Shown: positions 1-11,811, counted from the stretch's first letter. The stretch: DNA of 64,000 nucleotides from Blastobasis lacticolella (GCA_905147135.1 LR990049.1:14835428-14899427), one strand, 5' to 3'. Made by a program: numbers and translations. The notes: generated from the sequence alone by a model not told the origin.

Positions 1-720
1 AAAGAACGCATCGTCTTCCAATCGAAATGGATTGTTCGTGAGTAATCTTTATCGATTACTACCTGAAATCATTACTTGCGTACAGACAATGTTGCCTAAT
101 ATTAATAGGTATTTCCTCATTGGTTACCAACTAATTGTAGTGCTTTCACAATGCGTGCTAAAGCTGCGTATCAACACGCTACAGGTCTACTAAAAAAGAG
201 GGCAATAGAATTCCGTTAACAATAAATTGTGTGCTTTAAATTATCATGATAATGTGTTACTTGACATCTTATTTTGATGTTACGCGGAAACATCAGTGTA
301 TGAAATGGACGACAATGTCAGAAGTCACACGCTTAATCGTGCCGCGGTCCAGATAGAGACCGAGGTGTTACCGAAATTGCGCAAGCTGTTATGCGCGGGC
401 GCAGAGGCGTGGTCTCGGTCATCATTTTCTTCACTATAATTTAATATTTATTATAATTTTTAATTAAGTATTATATTATTATATTATCTATTGTATACAA
501 ACTTAATTAGATACATCAAACGAAAATTAGTTCAATGGCGAACTTATCTCTATAAGAGATTTCCACCCGCTAACTACAGTTGGTGTGAAGCAAATTGTAT
601 AGCGGGACAGGCAAAGCATACAAAGCTAGAACATAATTAAACTGATAGGTAGACGAAAGAGAAGTGCAAACTAGCTAAATTCAGTAAAACCCACCATTGA
701 TTGAACGCACAACGGCTAAA
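1..720. other. AT-rich stretch, nothing recognised
   Basis: I see no coding signal, repeat copy or strong inverted repeat here. The sequence is AT-rich with one short CpG-richer patch near 340-420. Confidence 0.5.
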
Positions 721-734
721 TTACACTCGTTTAG

Positions 735-1094
735 AGTGTCGGCGCTCTAACGGCTTTCGGGTCGGATTCGTAAGCGAGGTACCGAGTTCGATCCCCAGTA
801 CCGCCCTGTACCAATTACCTTTTTCTGAGTTATGTAAATTAGTTGAACACTAACCGATTCTCTCAATGAGAGGGAACACATCGTGTGACACCCAACTAAA
901 TGTGAAACCATGATCCAATTTGGTCTGGTTGCCTTGTTAACAGGGTCACTGTGGTTAGATGGTGGTTGTGGCTGGTAGTGGATGTGGTTCTCCTGTTATC
1001 ACCTCATCTGCAAAATGCTGGATCATGGTCAAGGCGGACCCCGGGCCCTCGTGCGCGGCCGGAATATTGACAGCAAGATGATTTTATTTTAATT
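735..1094 (+). mobile_element. SINE-B copy 1, complete, with target-site duplication
   Basis: This is a tRNA-derived SINE. The head carries a B-box-like GAGTTCGATCCCC near 784-796. The body has the family landmarks seen in the other copies: the 'gaacactaaccgat' block, the 'gatccaatttggtctgg' block, and the 3' part with 'gatcatggtcaaggcgg'. It is flanked by a 14-bp direct repeat with one mismatch: TTACACTCGTTTAG at 721-734 and TTACTCTCGTTTAG at 1095-1108. The copy has an expanded T/G-rich middle near 950-1000 compared with the others. It has no coding capacity and would be mobilised by a LINE. Confidence 0.8.
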
Positions 1095-1357
1095 TTACTC
1101 TCGTTTAGTTTTTACATCGGTTAATTTATCCGAAAATACAGCAAACATTAAAAACTAAAGATATGAACAGGAAACGTGTTAAATTCCGATTTCCTTCTCA
1201 AAAAGCGGAGACAGCAAAAATGTACATGATTTAAAGTAATTAATAATGTAGTGTTTGTGTGTGTGTGTTACCATTTCGGTCTGCTAATAAGCCACTGCTA
1301 GCTGCTGCTAGTCGGGAAAAAATAGAATATGAAACGTTATTTTAGTTTTCTGTGTGT

Positions 1358-1432
1358 AGGCAAACGAGCGAGACGATTAACTGATGGGAAGTGATTACCA
1401 CCGTCCTTGGACAGCAACACCAGGACTACTTA
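1358..1432 (-). mobile_element. LINE 3'-UTR fragment, J3/D family
   Basis: This short fragment reads on the minus strand as the tail block containing the family landmarks 'ggtgttgc', 'gtccatgggcggcggtgac' and 'atcaggtggcccg'. The same block occurs at 4.4, 6.5, 11.1, 20.8, 45.0, 50.8 and 58.2 kb. In the 11.1, 45.0 and 58.2 kb copies it follows a decayed reverse transcriptase C-terminus, so it is LINE 3' UTR. Confidence 0.6.
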
Positions 1433-3088
1433 CTACATTCTAAAAATCAAATACAATATTGCGTTCATTATCCCCTCAATAGAAGCGCGCGGATGTTATC
1501 TGTTGCGGTTTCCGCTGCAGCGTTGACGTGACCACTCTACTTGTCAATTAGATATCCTTTCGTTGTGATATCAAAAACATAATTTGCGTAATATTTTCTT
1601 TATAAAAATAAACGTAACATAATGTTTTAAACTAAACGTCATAAGTAATAAAGAGTAAAGTGTCACTTGAAAGAGTGGAACAGCTCCGTATAGTTGCAGA
1701 TTTCGACAATGCAATTTTCATTGATATAACCTATACTCGTTACTGTAATTTAACAGTCCAAGTCATTGCATACGCTCAATTAAACATCATTTATAATATT
1801 ACATAAATTCCGGGAAGTTCCAATAGATTAAATCTTTGGCAGACCTTCCGGAAAATAATTACCTAATTAATTGGGCTTGATTCATTGTGCGCAAATAACC
1901 TTTACTTGCATCTAAATGTCTACTATATTGTGTATTTTATTACACGCTTTATGATCAATACTAAATATTAAAGATATAGTTTTTTTATATGATCAATTTA
2001 TATGTTCTCCTTTCTATTGGTTTTCTATGGAATATCGTTCTTAAGACCAATTAAGAATTAAAATGCCCCCATTAAAAACCCAGGAAGTTTTTAGGGGCAA
2101 TAAATGGCATCATCACAAAAGAATGCTATTAAAACCGCGATAAACTTTAAAAAAATATATCTTCCGATCTCGATTCGTGGGCGCTAGGTCACGAATTCAG
2201 TCGAGTAATTGCGTCCTTATTATTATATCGAATAACATGATGAGAATAGGCAAAGCAAGGTGCGGCCTTTGGCTGACATTTGTACCGGTACCTACATTGC
2301 GGGTACACATGCCTCGGAAAGGTTGACGCGAGGAGCTCAGCATCGAAAACATTAATGCCATCCGCATAGCAGCACGGTCAGACCGCAGCCAAGTCCTTTT
2401 ATGTCGGAAGGATCGCTAGAGATCATCAAATATGGCAATAGAATGTAATATACCTACTCTCAGTTAGAGAAACTTGTAATGCAAAATATATGCTAACATT
2501 TCCTAGTTACGTTTTTACTGTATTAGCCTCTTGTGTGTGTATATTATTGAAAATTGCAATTGGTGTTTTGGTAACTTCGCAATAACCTTACAAAGTCGCA
2601 ACGAGAGACCTTCCACGCTCGCTTGTAACCAAATGTCGAAACCGAAACATCATCTTTCATCGAATCTTTGTTCTTTGTCTTTTTGTTAACTCAGAGGTTT
2701 AGGCTTTTACTGCAACTCGTATTGGCAATGCGTTGATGCATTACGATTAGATAACATCGATTTCTCGGCGGCCAGTCACGAATGTATCGATTAGCTTATA
2801 TCGAATCAAGGAATCGTGATTTGTTAGATTAATGAGAGCGTTTGATGGCATTCTGAGGTCAACTTGTAACCTACCTGCTATATATTGTACGCGCCTAATG
2901 TAATATAAGTATGTCTCCGCTGCACTCACGGCTCTGAGGTTAACCGCATAGCATTGTGGCGTGCGCAATGGGCGGAATCGATTTAAATACTACTATACCC
3001 ACAGGTTGGAACAAAATGATGTTCCGATCTGAAAAAGGAGGTTCTGTTCGTGATTCTAACAGCCTAGTATAAATCGTCCTATAAAGGA
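1433..3088. other. Non-coding stretch, nothing firm
   Basis: There is no recognisable gene. An imperfect hairpin near 2060-2100 pairs a 'gccccc' block with 'aggggc', and there is a short GT run at about 1253-1268. The strand-pair ORFs here do not resemble known proteins. Confidence 0.4.
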
Positions 3089-3345
3089 TTTCATCTCCTG
3101 GGGCTCTATTTTTGAATCGTTCGCCTCGATTCGAACGGAAAATTGAAAACAATTTTGATTTTCGGCATGAAAAATTCGATATTTTGCTGCATGATGCTGA
3201 TTTTGCCTATTCTTGTACCGTACTCTTTCGGTGAAGCCAATGTGATTTTATGCCAATATTGAAATTTTCACGCAGAAAATCAAAATTGAAAACCTTTCGA
3301 ATTGAGGCGAACGATGAAAAAATAGGGCCGCTGGTGACAATGAAG
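3089..3345. mobile_element. Palindromic MITE, P family copy 1
   Basis: Two long imperfect inverted arms (about 3090-3190 and 3245-3345) surround a core of about 55 bp. Arm landmarks are the block 'atcgttcgcctcgattcgaa' on the left and its complement 'ttcgaattgaggcgaacgat' on the right, each next to an AAATTTTGATTTTC-like block. Related copies lie at about 13,975-14,160 and 59,405-59,606 and share the core 'tgctgattttgcctatt'. No transposase and no clear TSD were seen. The small ORFs across it are a consequence of the palindrome. Confidence 0.65.
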
Positions 3346-3984
3346 TTGGTTAATCAATGCAATGTAGTACAAAATAATGAGCAAAACAACGTCTCCTCCG
3401 CTTATCACACCAATTATTTTACAATTAATTATTAAGATAAACTCAAGCGCCTAGTTTCAGCAGTCAGTTATTTTTAGGCGATTATCATTACCTCACACCT
3501 CGCAATGCAAGCAAATTCATAAATAATTGAAGATTTCCTCGAACACGACCTGTGGTTAACGTGACATAGATAGCTTTAGATCGTAACTCTAGTCTTTGAT
3601 TGCTAACTTTATCGCCTCCGACTGTCAGGTAGCTGGTCATTTCCATAAAGTAAATTAATGGTCATAAAAGCCTTTTAATATGTAATGGTTATTTTTTACG
3701 TCTGACGCCAGTAAATCTCTTTCGTAATCTGTTGTGTAAACTAGTGTAATAACCGACTATTCTCACACGTTACCCTTCATAACCTATGTTTTTAATTGTA
3801 AAATATTATTATTATGAGTTTATTTTAAAACAAATGTTTTCGCAAACACATTTTTAAGCGATTTCGATATTGGCGTACACCCGCCCATTTATGGTAGGGA
3901 GCTTTTTTTTTGAAGTTGTTGACGATTGACTTCCTGGGACAATATGTTCAGTTTCTTAGGTCCAACAAAAAGAAAGGAACTGTT
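3346..3984. other. Non-coding AT-rich stretch
   Basis: I see nothing recognisable. No inverted repeats or LINE/SINE landmarks were found. Confidence 0.4.
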
Positions 3985-4262
3985 TAGTTTGGTGATTTGG
4001 TGCCACTGAACCCTCCGATGATGTTACAGATTTCATCTGCATCTACTAGATGCCTGGTATCCTAATACCAGACATCGCGAGCCATATTACCGTGCAGAGC
4101 AAGTTGTTGTGTTGCCTTTATTTGCAGTTTTCAAAGTTGTGGGTACTTGAGGCTTTTTAAAAGGCATACAAGTACCTCATAGGCCGATACCCCATCCACT
4201 CCACTTAGGTAGGTAGATGTCTTGGCTGGACGATGCCCATCTAACCGTGTGCCTCCTTAGGT
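3985..4262 (+). mobile_element. LINE 3' end, E family copy 1 (decayed)
   Basis: This aligns with the reverse complement of 43,440-43,740. Shared blocks are 'agatttcatct', 'gatgcctgg', the 'ttaaaaggcatacaagtacctca' region, and the end 'gtgtgcctcctta'. In the better copy the shared block encodes a LINE reverse transcriptase C-terminus; here that reading frame is broken. It ends close to an A-rich stretch at 4,265-4,285. Confidence 0.55.
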
Positions 4263-4392
4263 ATTAAAATATTTAAAAAAACTAATATGTCAGCCTTTGA
4301 AAAATAAGGACCTTCAGTGACTTACATAATCATGACTGACTAAGATAATATTAATAATATTTACAGACCTTATAAAACTAAATTTTGATAAC

Positions 4393-4495
4393 AGAGAGAG
4401 TCTGATAGTAAGTGGTCACCGCCGTCCATGGACACTACACCAGGAGGGTCTCAAATCTGTTGCCAGGTTTAAAAAGGTGTGAGTTCGTTTTTTGA
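4393..4495 (-). mobile_element. LINE 3'-UTR fragment, J3/D family
   Basis: Read on the minus strand this has the same 'tgtccatggacggcggtgac' block as the copies at 6.5 and 11.1 kb. The reading frame is not preserved and the fragment is truncated. Confidence 0.6.
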
Positions 4496-5756
4496 AAGCT
4501 TCTGATTTTTTTCTGTAAGCTAGACGTCCAGACATTTCAAATTCTACTTCATTTTAAATTCGATGCAAAGTCGAAATTTAATACATACAATTTAACTTCT
4601 ACTCAAATAACTAAACAATGTTTTACAGGATTCCACACAAACTAGCTCGCGGGCAAAACTTAGCGGAGTGGTAGAGGTAGCACTTGGTAAAGCCACTTTG
4701 GTAGAGTTGGTAGAGGTGTTGACCGCGAAGACGCGAATGCCCGATGCATTGCACGATACACAATCTTATCAATCACTCACAACTATAATTACACTATCTC
4801 AAGATGGAGTCGACGCCTTTAGATCTATGTAAACTATAAACAATGTAGTTATTAAAACGATTAGGTTGTTGGCTAGATATCAATTTAGATGACATAAATG
4901 CAGGCTATAGGCATTTGTAATGTTCGATCAATAGCAACGGGCATACAGAAGTTCGACTCAACCCCGTAATGCCGCTCTGCAGATGACAGTACCAAACATT
5001 TATTGCTTAAATAAATGATGCTAATATTTCATTTGATTCTAAAGGCTATTTAAATATCGACTTCAAAAAAGGAGAAACTTTTCAACCTGTAAATATATCA
5101 GAATAGCTATTATTAATTTTTTATCTGATTTTTCGGCCAATTAAGCACAAAATATTGGCCTTAAAGGAAAAAATACTATTACAGCTCCTATATTTTTTAA
5201 CTTGTTTACGTCGACTTAAAATTTCAACTTTGCCCTAAATTGTGATAAAAGTATGTTTACCGTAAAAAGGCCATATTTTATCTTCATCGAGTTGAACTGC
5301 ATCACGAAATAAGTGTGGAAAAAATTAAATGAAATGAATTCTAGAGGCATCTTCTTCTGCGAGGTGCTTGTTCCATACTAGCTTTTACCCGCGACTTCGC
5401 GTGAAACTCGTTTTAGAGCAGTTTACCTTTTCCCAACTGACCATTTTGAATGAGCTCCCTAATGTATGAAAGCTAATACTACGGAGAGGTCAAGCTGTAT
5501 CGCTGGTTATACCCAACCGAATCAGATGAAACATGGCCTAGATTTTAAGTTAAATCCCAAGCTACGAAACTGTGAACACACCATCAAAATCCGTTCTTTG
5601 CCGCTAGTCGAACTTCAGCACCGCAACGAGCTCGCTACTCGTTAGGTGTGCCTGCTAATACCGTTGACGAAGCTAGGTTGACCATGGTCTTCCGCTGGGG
5701 ACCTGGAGACTGGTTGAACAGTCTAGGGAGCCGATTGGCGCCCCGTCACGATATAT
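4496..5756. other. Non-coding stretch with repeat crumbs
   Basis: No gene was found. Short crumbs of common lepidopteran repeats are present: a 'cgacttcaaaaaaggag' block at about 5,060 and a 'ctagcttttacccgcgacttcgcg' type block at about 5,378-5,410. Both are too short to assign to an element. Confidence 0.4.
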
Positions 5757-6011
5757 TTTTAATAATAATAAATAATAATAAACATTCGTTGACAAATTCA
5801 CACAGCGCCATCTAGCCCAAACTAAGCAAAGCTTGTGCTAGATAATTGATATACCTACTTAAATACTTTTAAATACATACTTGTTATAAATAGAACATCC
5901 AGACCCGTAACAGAAATTAAAATTCATCATTTCAACTTCTGCCCGGCCGGGAATCGAACCCGGGACCTCTTGCGTAGTAGGCATGTTGACCATTGAACCA
6001 CTCAGGTCGTC
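5757..6011 (-). mobile_element. SINE-A copy 1, near complete
   Basis: This is a tRNA-derived SINE read on the minus strand. The head (about 5,940-6,011) has an A-box-like TGAGTGGTTCAATGG and a B-box GGTTCGATTCCC. The body has 'ctgttacgggtctgg' and the tail block 'gggctagatggcgctgtgtg'. The 3' end runs into a TTATTATTATT-like tail at 5,757-5,782. Other copies lie at 7.1, 11.6, 16.0, 24.0 and 26.9 kb. Confidence 0.8.
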
Positions 6012-6029
6012 AAATATTATTATTATGTG

Positions 6030-6211
6030 TAATTTGACATTGCGTTTATTTTACTACTTATGAAAACGCTTTATTTATCATTCATGTTGGAAAATCGAAC
6101 TTGAACTTTGAGGCAAGGCGTTGATCTCGCGATACATTTTTTTTAATACCTATATTGTATGTGTTGTATTGTCTTGTAATATGTGTGCAATAAAGAGTTT
6201 TTACTTACTTA
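6030..6211 (+). mobile_element. 5'-truncated LINE tail with TTAC repeats
   Basis: The 3' end has a polyadenylation-like AATAAAG followed by TTACTTACTTAC, a tail type used by some insect non-LTR elements. A possible 8-bp TSD, TATGTGTA, lies on both sides (about 6,022-6,029 and 6,212-6,219). A similar tail in reverse orientation begins near 38,810. The clade cannot be told from 180 bp of UTR. Confidence 0.5.
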
Positions 6212-6324
6212 CTATGTGTATTGGAATGATTTATAAACTCCGCATTATAGTTACAGCAGTGTGCAGTAAATGTTTGCTGGAGAAATAATGTTGTATTCAC
6301 TAGTCTAAGTAGGTATAATAATTG

Positions 6325-6435
6325 TAAGTTTGGGTGTTATGGGTAATCTGCAAGACTACTGAACCGATTTCGATAATTATTTCACTAATAGGAAGCTACA
6401 TTAGTCCCGAAGGTCATAGGGTACTTATGATTCTG
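6325..6435 (+). repeat. Dispersed repeat fragment (H type)
   Basis: The blocks 'gaaccgattt' and 'ataggaagctacatta' with a following 'gtcatagggtact' match the fragment at about 46,390-46,460 in the same orientation. This is a widespread lepidopteran repeat pattern. It is non-coding. Confidence 0.5.
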
Positions 6436-6439
6436 GATA

Positions 6440-6610
6440 AGTAGACGATCATGGAATGCGATCGTTTAAGATGTGTATTAGAGGTCTCCTTAGAGGCGAG
6501 CAACGCATTGGTAACACCCCTGGTGTTGCTTATGTCCATAGGCAGCGGTGACCACTTTCCATCAAGTGGCCCGCTTCCCTGTTTGCCTTCTGTACCTGTG
6601 ACATTGAAAA
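6440..6610 (+). mobile_element. LINE 3' end, J3/D family
   Basis: The block 'gaggcgagcaacgcattgg' followed by 'tggtgttgcttatgtccata', 'ggcagcggtgac' and 'atcaagtggcccg' matches 11,120-11,205 almost base for base. At 11 kb this follows a reverse transcriptase C-terminus. The overlapping ORFs here are therefore LINE remnants. Confidence 0.7.
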
Positions 6611-7136
6611 GTTCCATAGGTACTTTTCGAGCTAAATATGTATTTCTGTATTGGTTAGGTATTCCTAGCCAATGAGGTTTAATCGCACTGTTTAAACAGT
6701 AATATTCTGTCCTTTGGCCCTTTGGTATCTCGCTGTCCGTCCTATAAATGAGTTATTTATAGAATCGTGGTACTGATAGAGTTTATCGCAAAGTTCTGTC
6801 TGTTCTGTGTCTGGTCGTATGCACACAGTGTTATTATTGGCTCGCTTGCACATCTTTTATCCATTCATATGTAATAGGGAAATATAATATTCCATCTTAA
6901 GTAAATATGCAAATAATACGAGTTTTTTAAAGAGTAAATAATGTTGATTGACAATAGTGCCGTGACGTTATGCCACCACCAGACAAATAACTCTAGCTGG
7001 CCCTTAAGCTCAGCTAGTGGGTACCTAGCCCACTGTACTGAAGGTTTATTCTCCCTATAACTAACTACCTAATAAATACCTAGGTATTTATAATAAATAT
7101 ATTTGTGTTGATTGTAGGTGTTTCTTTTCTATGCTT
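6611..7136. other. Non-coding stretch
   Basis: I see nothing recognisable apart from AT-rich sequence. Confidence 0.4.
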
Positions 7137-7190
7137 CAAGCTTTGCTTACTTTGGGGCTAGATGGCGCTGTGTCAATTTATCTTATTATA
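7137..7190 (+). mobile_element. SINE-A 3' fragment (copy 2)
   Basis: This contains only the tail block 'aagctttgcttactttgggg' followed by 'ctagatggcgctgtgt', identical to the tail of the longer SINE-A copies. The tRNA head is missing. Confidence 0.7.
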
Positions 7191-7429
7191 AATATTTGAA
7201 AGTGTACCTATAGTGTTACTATTGAAAATACTCTATTGAATATGTAGGTACACTCCATTATAAGTTCTAATTATCCTAGTGTTTTATGGATGACATTGAA
7301 TTAAAACCGCAATTTCCTTCTAACTTAATATGTAAAATATTGCTTTAACAGAGGATAACATGCCTGTCAATGTCATGTTTTATCCTTCTTGCGTAATAGA
7401 ACGTGTTTTCTAATAATTATACTTAATCG

Positions 7430-7770
7430 ATACTCTCGAGTGAACGCATCGATAGCCCGCGTAGGCGCACTAGACCCCAAATCCGTGGTTTTATCGAGGT
7501 GTTGCGGTTGTTATCGATTGCGGCGTTCTTGTAGATGTGTTGCGAAACGTAACAATAGGAATTTGGCATGCAAATTCATCGCGAATCACGTACCGCGAGT
7601 ATGCGCACACGCCACGCGCTGAGACCCAACCGCGTTAATAACTGCAATATATTCAACCATGCCAGAATACGCAGAGCTCCCATAACGCATAATCATCGGT
7701 GGAACAGCTGCAATGAGCTTGTTGCATTAGAACGCCACGGAGTTCTCCGGCGAGTCGTGGCTGTACAAAA
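7430..7770. promoter_or_regulatory. CpG-rich non-coding patch, possible enhancer
   Basis: This is an island of high GC and CpG in AT-rich flanks. It has no repeat landmarks and no convincing ORF. Visible motifs are ATGCAAAT (POU octamer) at 7,568-7,575, an E-box CAGCTG at 7,705-7,710, and several ATCGAT-type blocks. Such patches in lepidopteran gene deserts are often conserved regulatory DNA, but conservation cannot be tested here. Confidence 0.25.
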
Positions 7771-8669
7771 GCCCTCTGACTTTTGGTATTCATTCAGATA
7801 AATACACGACGCATGAGGTATGAGGCATGCCCCTTCATAAGTGCGGCTATTATTAATCTGTCAAATGCAATGGAATTTTCTAACAATTAAATGTGTCTAT
7901 AGTTAATAATAACTCGACTGAACATGACCTCCGGGTCAGGTGGCGCTCCTTAATAAGTATCTTTGTGCCTTAAGCGGCATTGCGTAAACGTTGTTGTCTC
8001 GGTTTTATGGTAGATCCTTATGAGAGACCATACAAAAACGGCGATGTCCTTGTACTAACTTTCTGAAATACTTAGTTATTTCTAAGTAGAACAGATTGTC
8101 GCAATGCGAAGGCTAGCAAGCATTTAGATTTGCATAGATTACCTTAGAAATAAACATTGTAAAAGTACAATTCATACGGACATAAAGTACGAAACTGCTA
8201 TTTCGATGTTTTATAATACCTAAAGCACAGTTTTAAAAACATAAAGTCACTTTACACACACATTATGGCTTTATACAGCTACTGTAAGTCGTAACATTCC
8301 CATAACAATGCAAATACAAAACATTATGGCGCCGGTAGGTATATTTCATGCGGATGGCAGCGAAGAGTATACATCAGCCTACTCGTTCATTAACATAAGC
8401 CAAAAAACGGAGCTCAATACTGACATGCAATTTCGCAAGCAGGTCGAAAGACCATAAGTACAGGTACAGAGCTCCATTTTGAATTGCTTTAGCTTTCGGC
8501 TACGCCGCGATGCGCGGGCGCATAATAACGTACAACAAACAATTGTAACTGGAGCAGCCGGTTGCCAAAAAGCTTTATTCCGTTGGTACCTACTTGCGCC
8601 TTTCCCCACGAACGTAGGCATGACGAAATGACAGCACCTGTCAATAGGGTACGTAAATAATTTATATGT
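7771..8669. other. Non-coding stretch
   Basis: No gene was recognised. The minus-strand ORF around 8,380-8,720 lacks any known motif and its 5' part overlaps a dispersed repeat. A GC-richer patch lies at 8,490-8,620. Confidence 0.35.
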
Positions 8670-8858
8670 AACTAGCGACCCGCCCTGGCTTCGCACGGAT
8701 ACTAATCTTAACAAATTAAACACTTAAACCTTCCTCATTAATAACTCTGGGTATTGGTGAAAACCGCATGAAAATCCGGTCAGTAGTTATTCAGTTTATC
8801 GCGAACAGACAAACGGACACGGCCTGGGACTTTGTTTTATAATATGTAGTGGATAACG
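8670..8858 (+). repeat. Dispersed 'ACTAGCGACCCGCCC' repeat
   Basis: It begins with AACTAGCGACCCGCCC and 'ggcttcgcacgg', then has 'aaaaccgcatgaaaatccg', 'cagtagttattcagttt', 'cgcgaacagacaaacggac' and ends 'gactttgttttataatatgt'. This order is a very common arthropod and lepidopteran dispersed repeat. Related fragments are near 32,838 and 36,745. It has no coding capacity. Confidence 0.6.
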
Positions 8859-10040
8859 GAGTATTACCTATTATAAATTTATTATTATATTGCCCATAGA
8901 TGGGAATAGAACTGTGATATCGACGGACATAAAACGAGCACTGCAATAAACGGGATAAAATAAACTTGATGTTGCTCGTTAAGTGCACTAAACTTTATTG
9001 CCTTTTCGTTTAAGTCACACCTTCGAATAACTTCGAAGACCACTAACATTAAATTATGAAATAAATCATTGACATTTAAACTAATAAAGTCGGTAATATA
9101 GGGAACTCCTGTGTCTGTAAAATTTATTTATCGACTTTTTACTTCTCTCCGGTAAAAACCGCAGCGAAAGCTGAGAAAAAAATTAACGAGTGATATTAAA
9201 GCGAATCTTCGCAACATGTCGTCGCTCGAACAAGCTGTTAATAACGTCGTTAATTAAACGTTCATTTTAATAAACATCATATAAAATTACGTTTGCAATC
9301 AATTAGCAGCTTTAATAACAGAGCGTTGCGGATGGTGCGTTATAAAACTTTGATTAGCAGTTAATTTTATTCATTGCTGCTTGTTATAGTGAAATCGATA
9401 CTTAGCTATTCAACAGTCGTTGCCTGTTGTAAGTTCTTATAGAGCTTTAGCTCTGAGTTTCGCAACTAGGTTATTGAAATAAGTGGTTTATTTGTACACC
9501 TGAAAAGGGTTCATTTAAATTTTAACTAATTATTATAAGTACCTAAATTTGAATGTTTGTGAAGGTGTGTTTGGTATAACCACACAGGAACTGATGAACA
9601 GAATTATTTAAATTGGAATCCCGGTATCTACATTTTTTTATATTAAAAGCATCATTATCATCTTGGCTTCAGTCAGTCCCGGATGTGCTTTTTATATTAA
9701 AATTGCTATTAAATTTCGAATTTAAACGATGATACGTCATCGTAATGGGGAATGAATGCTAAAAAGAAAAAAGCTAAAACCAATAGGGGACAAGGGCAAA
9801 ACTAGGAAAATGGGTTGAACAAGGAACCGAATAGACGAAACACATTCTCAGTTCTTCAACTTATACGCTGTTAAGCGCCAGTAAAACTAAGTAGTCGCTG
9901 TAAATCCTGGCTATACAAGAGCGAAAGAAAGCAAAGAACAAAGCTTGTTGCTGACAAAGAAGTCCAACGACATTTAGATCTGAACATCTGTTACACTATG
10001 TATACTATATGTATTGGTACCGACTTTTTAAACTAAATAT
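8859..10040. other. AT-rich stretch with homeodomain-like motifs
   Basis: There is no gene. At 9,245-9,370 several TAATTA, CAATTAG and TTTAATAA blocks cluster, as in homeodomain-bound enhancers, but such motifs are also expected by chance in AT-rich DNA. Confidence 0.3.
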
Positions 10041-10260
10041 ATAAGCGCCGATACCAAGCTTGCGCGACCTCGCCAATGCGTCCGTGTGTGTAAACTCGCG
10101 CGCATACAACTATTGTAGGTGCTAATTACAATGTGCACCTGCCAAATTGGCGGTGAGCGGTGGATGCGTTACGGCGCATTATTGAGCCCACACGCGTGAC
10201 TCAGCCGGGTTGCGCCCGCGCCGTTGAGCGAAAACGTTCGGCCAGGTGTTGTCAACTTTT
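10040..10260. promoter_or_regulatory. CpG-rich non-coding patch
   Basis: This compact island contains 'ctcgcgcgcat', 'ccaaattggcgg', 'acgcgtgactcagccggg' and 'gcccgcgccgttgagcg'. TGACTCA at about 10,197-10,203 is a perfect AP-1 site. No ORF or repeat landmark explains the composition. Confidence 0.25.
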
Positions 10261-10939
10261 TTAAACTATAGTTTTTTTTATTCTTACGTGCTTGCGTTGT
10301 CGATCACATCTTCGGATATACAACCAGGTACCTATTTTGTGGATAACTTCTCAACCCTGTTTCAACTCATTCCTTCCATTTCGTAGCCAAAATTCGTAGC
10401 TGGCTAAATTTCCCAATCTGCATCAAGCTACAAAATTAGAATATGTGGTGGTTTCTAATGTTTCCACTTTGGAGGAATCTCTGTGAAACCTCTAACCTAT
10501 TTAGGAATATAAAACAATATAACGTTTTATTGAACCTGCCATTCATAATCAACTAAGTAATTTCTAAAACATTTGTCGATTTAAGGGTGACCTCTTTAAG
10601 GGCGGCTTTGCACCAAATTCTTAATCGCATTTAAGCTTAAGATAAATATCAAATTTTATACAAAATAACGTTAAACGTCATTCTTAAATGTGTATTGTAA
10701 TTGTCTGTTTAAACCTTTATATCCAATTATTGAGTACCCCTGCACCTCTGCATAATCCTTCACAACACCATACATCCTCTGCCCGCGGTCTCCTTGGCAT
10801 CTTCTGTTGGTATTCAAATAATTGACAGCCGTTTTAGGCGTACAACTAGTCATGATGCCAAATAAACGGTAATCAATAGATTGGAACGTCAATGGAAAAC
10901 GTGGAATTCTGTCTTAAGCTAAGGTTACATAATAAATCT
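10261..10939. other. Non-coding stretch
   Basis: I see nothing firm. A block at 10,590-10,650 resembles the arm of the MITE at 37.8 kb only loosely. Confidence 0.35.
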
Positions 10940-10989
10940 TCTTATTGTTGTGTTAATTGACGCAATTCCATTTTGGAAAAACAATTGTA

Positions 10990-11225
10990 GTGGTGTCCAC
11001 GCGATGATTCGAAAGAACGTTTCTCGCTCCTACGATTCGGATGTGGAATGAGCTCCCAGTGAACTGTTTCCTTTGAACTTTGACATGGAATCGTTCACTA
11101 GATATATTAGAGGTTCCCTTAGAGGCGAGCAACGCATTGGTAGCACCCCTGGTGTTGCCGATGTCCATAGGCGGCGGTGACCACTGTTCATCAGGTGGCC
11201 CGCATGCCTGATTGTATGCCGTATT
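10990..11225 (+). mobile_element. Non-LTR retrotransposon 3' end, J3/D family
   Basis: The + strand encodes the end of a Jockey-like reverse transcriptase around 11,008-11,070: the peptide 'RTFLAPTIRMWNELPV' is readable, then an in-frame TGA follows near 11,078. The family 3' UTR block (gtgttgc, ggcggcggtgac, atcaggtggcccg) follows at 11,120-11,205. Full-length elements would carry endonuclease and reverse transcriptase. Only the last residues and the UTR remain, so this is a dead 5'-truncated copy. Confidence 0.75.
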
Positions 11226-11555
11226 ACATTAAAAAAATTGTGAGGTAGAAAAATTTTAGACGAGTGGAAAGCGTAGACGAATTTAAGTGTGTGGGTGACT
11301 TCTGTTATCGGATCAAAGTTTCTAGCCGATCAAGGGGCCTCCAATAGACTCGACATTATCCAGTGATGACTGCTATCAATAGACACGACGGCTTATCGTA
11401 CGATCGTACTATATTCAAGTGTACATTCAACAGATTTCTGTACGTTGTCGTACAAATACTTTCATTATCAAGTATCCTCAAAATAATCTAAATATAAATA
11501 TGTGATGTTTATTATCAATTTCTGGCTCACGAATGGATGGAATTCCTAGCCTATT

Positions 11556-11808
11556 ATCCTGAGTGGTTCAGTGGTCAACACCGGTCTGCCAGGCAAGAGG
11601 TCCCGGGTTCGATTCCCGGCCGGGCAGAAATTGAAATGATGAATTTTAATTTCTGTTACGGGTCTGGGTGTTCTATTTATAATAAGTATGTATTTAAAAG
11701 TATATAAGTAGTTTATCTGTTATCTAGCACCCATAACACAAGCTTTGCTTACTTTGGGGCTAGATGGCGTTGTGTGAATTTGTCCACGATTATTTATTTA
11801 TTTATTAT
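11556..11808 (+). mobile_element. SINE-A copy 3, complete
   Basis: The tRNA-like head has an A-box-like TGAGTGGTTCAGTGG at about 11,560 and B-box GGTTCGATTCCC at about 11,607. The body and tail run to a TTTATTTATTTATT tail at 11,790-11,808. This is the best-preserved SINE-A in the window. It directly abuts an element-C fragment. Confidence 0.85.
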
Positions 11809-11811
11809 AAG

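Noticed and set aside
1253..1268. GT microsatellite
   Set aside because: Only about eight units; too short and ordinary to list.
5940..6011. Possible genuine tRNA gene
   Set aside because: The B-box is good, but the same head is followed by the SINE body in at least four copies and no proper acceptor stem is visible, so it is a SINE head.
8379..8723. 114-codon minus-strand ORF
   Set aside because: No motif, unusual composition, and its first codons lie in a dispersed repeat.
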